Shown here: piece by piece, positions 5,227 through 8,171 of the stretch
Layout: every line of letters begins with the position of its first letter
Position numbering within the stretch: the first letter of the stretch is position 1
NCBI GenBank assembly: GCA_947460085.1
Contig: CANHGA010000085.1
Coordinates: 1 to 8,171 of the forward strand
Reading direction: 5' to 3'
Source: Synechococcaceae cyanobacterium
GTDB taxonomy: Bacteria; Cyanobacteriota; Cyanobacteriia; PCC-6307; Cyanobiaceae
Length of the DNA: 8,171 bases
Notes under the pieces: model-generated
The model's database searches: none
Told to the model about the DNA's origin: nothing
Seen by the model: only the letters and a program-made list of their open reading frames with translations
Translations under genes and position numbers: made by a program

Positions 5227-6012
5227 CTAGCCGAAACGACCACTGACGTAGTCCTGGGTGGACTGCTGGGCAGGGGCATTGAAGATCCGTTCAGTGGAAT
5301 TCAATTCGACGAGATAGCCAACCTTGCCGGTCCCACCTTCCACGGCCTCGGCATTGAAGAATGCCGTGTTGTCGGCCACACGCACAGCCTGCTGCATGTT
5401 GTGGGTCACAATCACAATGGTGTAGCTCCGCTTGAGCTCATGCATGGTCTCCTCGATCTTCAAGGTGGAGATCGGGTCCAGGGCTGAACAGGGTTCATCC
5501 ATCAAGATGACCTCGGGCTCCGTGGCAATGGCCCGGGCAATGCAAAGGCGCTGTTGCTGGCCTCCGGAAAGGGCAAGACCACTTTCTTTCAGCTTGTCCT
5601 TGCACTCGTCCCAGACAGCGGCCTTGCGCAGGGAGCGCTCAACCAGTTCATCCATATCCCCTTTGTATCCATTAATCCTCGCGCCAAAGGCGATGTTTTC
5701 ATAAATGCTCTTGGGAAAGGGGTTTGGCTTTTGGAAAACCATGCCAATCCGGCGCCGGACCTCTACGGGGTCGACCCTTGGGTCATAAAGATCGTGGCCA
5801 TCAAAAACGACCCTGCCCTTCAGGCTGCACCCAGGAATCAGGTCATTCATGCGATTGAGGGCCCGCAGCACCGTTGATTTACCGCAACCCGAAGGTCCAA
5901 TGAAGGCCGTCACTTCCCCATGGGGGATCTGCATGTAGACGCCTTTGACGGCTTCAAATTTGCCGTAGGAGATGCTGACGTTCTCCAATGACATGCAGGT
6001 GGCTTGGTCCAT
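5227..6012 (-). CDS. pstB: Phosphate ABC transporter ATP-binding protein PstB
   Basis: The cytoplasmic ATPase that powers phosphate import through PstC/PstA (ATP + phosphate outside to ADP + phosphate, with phosphate inside). The 261-aa length is typical. All ABC motifs are intact: Walker A GPSGCGKST at 39-47, Q-loop Gln94 in FQKPNPFPKSIYENIAFG (93-110, a PstB hallmark), signature LSGGQQQR at 148-155, Walker B VILMDE at 168-173 with catalytic Glu173, D-loop SALD at 176-179 and switch His204. A second possible start is Met7 (codon at 5992-5994); the longer form is kept. The leader is almost all pyrimidine and has no Shine-Dalgarno. It is the last gene of the pst block, 122 nt after pstA, with a terminator and no phoU behind it. 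Confidence 0.98.
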   Translation of the reverse strand: MDQATCMSLENVSISYGKFEAVKGVYMQIPHGEVTAFIGPSGCGKSTVLRALNRMNDLIPGCSLKGRVVFDGHDLYDPRVDPVEVRRRIGMVFQKPNPFPKSIYENIAFGARINGYKGDMDELVERSLRKAAVWDECKDKLKESGLALSGGQQQRLCIARAIATEPEVILMDEPCSALDPISTLKIEETMHELKRSYTIVIVTHNMQQAVRVADNTAFFNAEAVEGGTGKVGYLVELNSTERIFNAPAQQSTQDYVSGRFG

Positions 6013-6015
6013 GGC

Positions 6016-6057
6016 GAGAATTGGGAGTGGGGAAGAGGAGTAGGGGAGAGGCGGGGA
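6016..6057. other. Purine/pyrimidine-skewed tract before pstB
   Basis: Of 42 plus-strand bases, 37 are purines (five exceptions, at 6021, 6022, 6028, 6041 and 6052). The pstB mRNA leader is therefore a C/U tract ending a few nt before the ATG. It leaves no room for an ordinary Shine-Dalgarno. Confidence 0.6.
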
Positions 6058-6088
6058 CGTTGAGAAGAGTCCGTTTAAGAGAAGCGAA

Positions 6089-6110
6089 GTCAGGGAGCTG
6101 CCAGGGAGCT
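6089..6110. repeat. Tandem 11-bp repeat in the pstA-pstB gap
   Basis: Two adjacent 11-bp units, GTCAGGGAGCT (6089-6099) and GCCAGGGAGCT (6100-6110), differ at one base. The 11-bp period matches one DNA turn, the spacing used by PhoB/OmpR-family regulators on direct repeats. The sequence does not match the known cyanobacterial Pho box (PyTTAAPyPyT/A). It lies about 77-98 nt upstream of pstB. Confidence 0.5.
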
Positions 6111-6134
6111 CTTGGGCCGATGGGGATTAATCAT

Positions 6135-7055
6135 CTAGGTCTTGGCCATCCGGGTAATCCACCGCGATAGAAGATTCGCCCCAAGAATCATGACCACGAG
6201 CACAAAACTGGCCGCCCATGCCAGGGCATTTTGATACTCGTAGGGCATGATCGCAAAGTTGTAGATCAAGACCGACATTGAGGCGATAGGGCTCAACAAA
6301 CCATCTGGCCAGAAGGGCGAGAACAGGGCCGTAAAGATCAGGGGAGCTGTCTCCCCGGCTGCCCGTGCAACCGCAAGCACAATCCCGGTTGAAATTGGAG
6401 TGAAGGCTGCAGGCAGGGTGATGCGCATCACGGTGACAAACTTCGATGCACCAACGCCATAGGCGCCCCAGCGCAGTTCCTGGGGTACAAGCCGGAGGCC
6501 TTCATCGGTGGTTTTGATCACCGTGGGCAACATCAAAACGGAGAGGGCAATGCCACCGGCCAGGGCGCTGTAGCTCTCGTCAAAGAAAAACTTGGTGGCC
6601 ACCACCAGGCCGTAGATAAAGACACCGGCAATGATCGATGGCACACCGGCAAGCACGTCGTTGCCGAAACGCACGAATTGGGAGAACCAGCCGTTGCGCG
6701 AATACTCACAGAGGAAAATGCCGCCGCCAACGCCAATGGGTACGGCCAGCAAGGTGGCGATCAGGGTGACGGTGATGGTTCCGACGATGGCATTACCAAT
6801 GCCGCCTCCGGAGAGACCCGGCGCTGGAGGCAGCTCCGTGAGCAAGGCCCAACTGAACAAACTGCCGCCTTTGACCAACACGTGGCCGAGCACCAAAACC
6901 AGGGGCAGGACAGCGATCGAGGCAAACAGGGCCGCAATCCCTGTGAGCAGCAGGTTCAGTTGGTTGCGCTTGAGACTGGCGTCGAAGAACAGCGGGCGAC
7001 GGTCAAACAAATCCGTATTGGCGTAACTGATCGACTTCGGAACTTGGTTGGCCAT
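6135..7055 (-). CDS. pstA: Phosphate ABC transporter permease PstA
   Basis: One of the two inner-membrane channel subunits of the phosphate importer; pairs with PstC and docks on PstB. The 306-aa product has six hydrophobic spans, read by eye near 34-60, 90-112, 131-154, 164-180, 219-236 and 276-296. The cytoplasmic coupling (EAA-type) loop is ELRWGAYGVGASKF at 193-206, continuing to ITLP at 212-215. GVPSIIAGVFIYGL at 137-150 and ARAAGETAPL at 230-239 (with the Arg-Glu pair shared with PstC) are PstA features. A soluble N-terminal stretch of about 33 residues precedes the first span. The gene follows pstC by 51 nt and precedes pstB by 122 nt, so it is probably in one transcript with both. No Shine-Dalgarno is evident; the start MANQVPKS is the first good ATG. 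Confidence 0.97.
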   Translation of the reverse strand: MANQVPKSISYANTDLFDRRPLFFDASLKRNQLNLLLTGIAALFASIAVLPLVLVLGHVLVKGGSLFSWALLTELPPAPGLSGGGIGNAIVGTITVTLIATLLAVPIGVGGGIFLCEYSRNGWFSQFVRFGNDVLAGVPSIIAGVFIYGLVVATKFFFDESYSALAGGIALSVLMLPTVIKTTDEGLRLVPQELRWGAYGVGASKFVTVMRITLPAAFTPISTGIVLAVARAAGETAPLIFTALFSPFWPDGLLSPIASMSVLIYNFAIMPYEYQNALAWAASFVLVVMILGANLLSRWITRMAKT

Positions 7056-7106
7056 GGGTTCAGGTCTTGGAATCAGGCGTGGTTTGTTCTCGAAAAAGGA
7101 AACGGA

Positions 7107-8072
7107 TTAGTAGCGAAGACTCAGGCGCTTCACAATCCATTGGGCCGCCACGTTCACCACAAAGGTGAGCAGCATCAAGATCAAGGCCGCATACATCAAG
7201 GCAGAGATCTGGATACCATCGGCCTCGCCGAACTGATTGGCCAACATCGAAGCAATCGTGTTGCCCGGTGCCAACAGGGAAAGACTGAAGTTGAGGGAGT
7301 TGCCGATAATCATGGTGACCGCCATGGTTTCACCCATGGCCCGGCCAAGGGAAAGCATCACCCCACCCACAATGGCTGAAACCGCTGCCGGCAGGATCAC
7401 GTTGAAGATGGCACCCCAACGGGTTGTACCCACGCCGTAGGCCCCCTGGCGCAACTCAATGGGCACCTGGTTGAGGGCGTCCCGGGAAATAGATGTGATG
7501 ATCGGCATGACCATCACCACCAAGATCAAAATTGCGGGAGCCATACCTGGCCCCTGGGGGACTGTTGAGAAGAAAGGGGTCCAGCCGAACAGATGGTTCA
7601 GCAGATTCAGTGCTGGACGAATGGCAGGCTCCATCACAAAAATGGCCCAGAGCCCGAGAACAACCGAAGGCAAGGCCGCCAGGAGCTCAACCATCAGGCC
7701 GATGGCCTCGCGGATTTGCACGGGAATGATGTCTTCGGTAATGAAGATGGCCGTACCGACGCCTAAGGGAACCGCAATCACCAAGGCCAACAACGAACTC
7801 ACCAGGGTTCCGTAGATGGCCACCCAGGCGCCGAAATTCTCATTACCTGGGTCCCAATTCGAAGTGGTGAGAAAATTCAAGCCAAAGGTGGCGATCGCTT
7901 CTCGGGCCTCAACAAAAACGGTGAGAAAAATGCCAAGGAGGACCAACGCCACCACCGAAGCCAGGGCCAAGGTGAGTTGGCGGAAGCCCGTATCCAGCAG
8001 TTTTTCCGCCGGGGGGCGGCGTCTGAGGGTAAAAGCGTCCTCAGGGGCGGCAAGGCTGGGATCCGTTGACAT
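7107..8072 (-). CDS. pstC: Phosphate ABC transporter permease PstC
   Basis: The other membrane subunit of the phosphate importer. The 321-aa product has a cytoplasmic N-terminus of about 30 residues, then hydrophobic spans near 32-54, 87-111, 130-147, 177-194, 229-247 and 289-311. The coupling loop is ELRQGAYGVGTTRWG at 206-220, leading into ILP at 226-228. LPSVVLGLWAIF at 134-145 and LGRAMGETMAVT at 242-253 are typical of PstC; the Arg and Glu in the latter correspond to charged residues known to matter for phosphate transport in E. coli. It is the first gene of the visible pst block. The 99 nt before it reach the window edge without showing pstS. The start MSTDPSLAAPEDAF lacks a Shine-Dalgarno but no other Met precedes the first span. 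Confidence 0.97.
   Translation of the reverse strand: MSTDPSLAAPEDAFTLRRRPPAEKLLDTGFRQLTLALASVVALVLLGIFLTVFVEAREAIATFGLNFLTTSNWDPGNENFGAWVAIYGTLVSSLLALVIAVPLGVGTAIFITEDIIPVQIREAIGLMVELLAALPSVVLGLWAIFVMEPAIRPALNLLNHLFGWTPFFSTVPQGPGMAPAILILVVMVMPIITSISRDALNQVPIELRQGAYGVGTTRWGAIFNVILPAAVSAIVGGVMLSLGRAMGETMAVTMIIGNSLNFSLSLLAPGNTIASMLANQFGEADGIQISALMYAALILMLLTFVVNVAAQWIVKRLSLRY
7891..7898. repeat. Single HIP1-type octamer GCGATCGC
   Basis: One copy of the highly iterated palindrome known from many cyanobacterial genomes, inside pstC. I noticed only one copy in 8 kb, so it is weak support for a cyanobacterial origin and says that HIP1 is not dense here. Confidence 0.5.
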
Positions 8073-8136
8073 GCAGGAAATGACTGGCGTTCGGTCGGCG
8101 CTGGGGTGGCCAGCAGGCGGTCAACCGGGTGTTCAG

Positions 8137-8169
8137 ATTTTCGTACAACCTGCCAACATCCTGATTAAG
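8137..8169 (-). promoter_or_regulatory. Possible Pho-box half-site and promoter upstream of pstC
   Basis: On the minus strand CTTAATCA (8169-8162) fits the cyanobacterial Pho-box unit PyTTAAPyPyT/A in all eight positions. The next position in the 11-bp register, TGTTGGCA (8158-8151), fits only about 4 of 8. A -10-like GAAAAT follows at 8142-8137. Any further units would lie beyond the window edge. A response to phosphate starvation is expected for pst genes; this site is suggestive only. Confidence 0.3.
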
Positions 8170-8171
8170 TC

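Noticed and set aside
6062..6090. Pho box within the pstA-pstB gap (CTCTTAAACG and CTTCTCAACG on the minus strand)
   Set aside because: The units are 14 nt apart rather than 11, and only the first resembles the consensus.
6090..6134. 14-codon reading frame starting with ATG directly after the pstA stop (MINPHRPK...)
   Set aside because: It is short, lacks a ribosome binding site, and shows no leader-peptide features such as repeated regulatory codons. Chance is more likely.
6678..7379. 233-aa plus-strand open frame opposite pstA and pstC
   Set aside because: It is antisense to two clear membrane-protein genes. Its Gln/His/Gly-rich content is what the complement of hydrophobic codons yields.
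1..8171. CRISPR array, insertion sequence, phage or defence system
   Set aside because: No spaced direct repeats, transposase, terminal inverted repeats, phage genes or defence domains were seen; nearly all of the sequence is accounted for by conserved genes.

Overview
The window is about 8.2 kb of compact, GC-rich bacterial chromosome. The gene set is typical of core cyanobacterial genes, and protein wording such as the HtpG N-terminus, the two small ferredoxins and the L28 start points to a picocyanobacterium (Synechococcus/Cyanobium type). That assignment rests on recognising the proteins, not on a database search. Every protein gene reads on the minus strand; the only plus-strand gene is tRNA-Ser.

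Read in transcription order (right to left on the minus strand), the right part (8072 to 5227) is a phosphate-uptake block: pstC, pstA, pstB. It encodes the two membrane permeases and the ATPase of the high-affinity phosphate ABC transporter. No pstS or phoU is visible. The pstC leader, cut by the window edge, holds one weak half-site resembling a cyanobacterial Pho box. The 122-nt pstA-pstB gap carries a tandem 11-bp repeat and a pyrimidine-rich pstB leader. The block ends at a strong terminator that works in both directions and also serves the convergent tRNA-Ser(GGA).

The left part starts 34 nt from the tRNA on the opposite strand. It runs: [2Fe-2S] ferredoxin with a C-terminal extension; inositol-monophosphatase-family phosphatase (1 nt after the ferredoxin); hisZ (34 nt later); a 74-aa ferredoxin with two iron-sulfur clusters; htpG (Hsp90); and the 5' end of rpmB (ribosomal protein L28), cut by the left edge. 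Short gaps suggest the first four are co-transcribed; htpG and rpmB have candidate promoters of their own. The pairing of an IMPase-family gene with hisZ raises the possibility that the phosphatase acts in histidine synthesis.

No mobile element, CRISPR array, phage gene or defence system is visible. This is mainly conserved housekeeping DNA. The points worth a second look are small: leader structures, intergenic repeats, the HisN question, and a visible drop in GC from the hisZ/IMPase side to the pst side.
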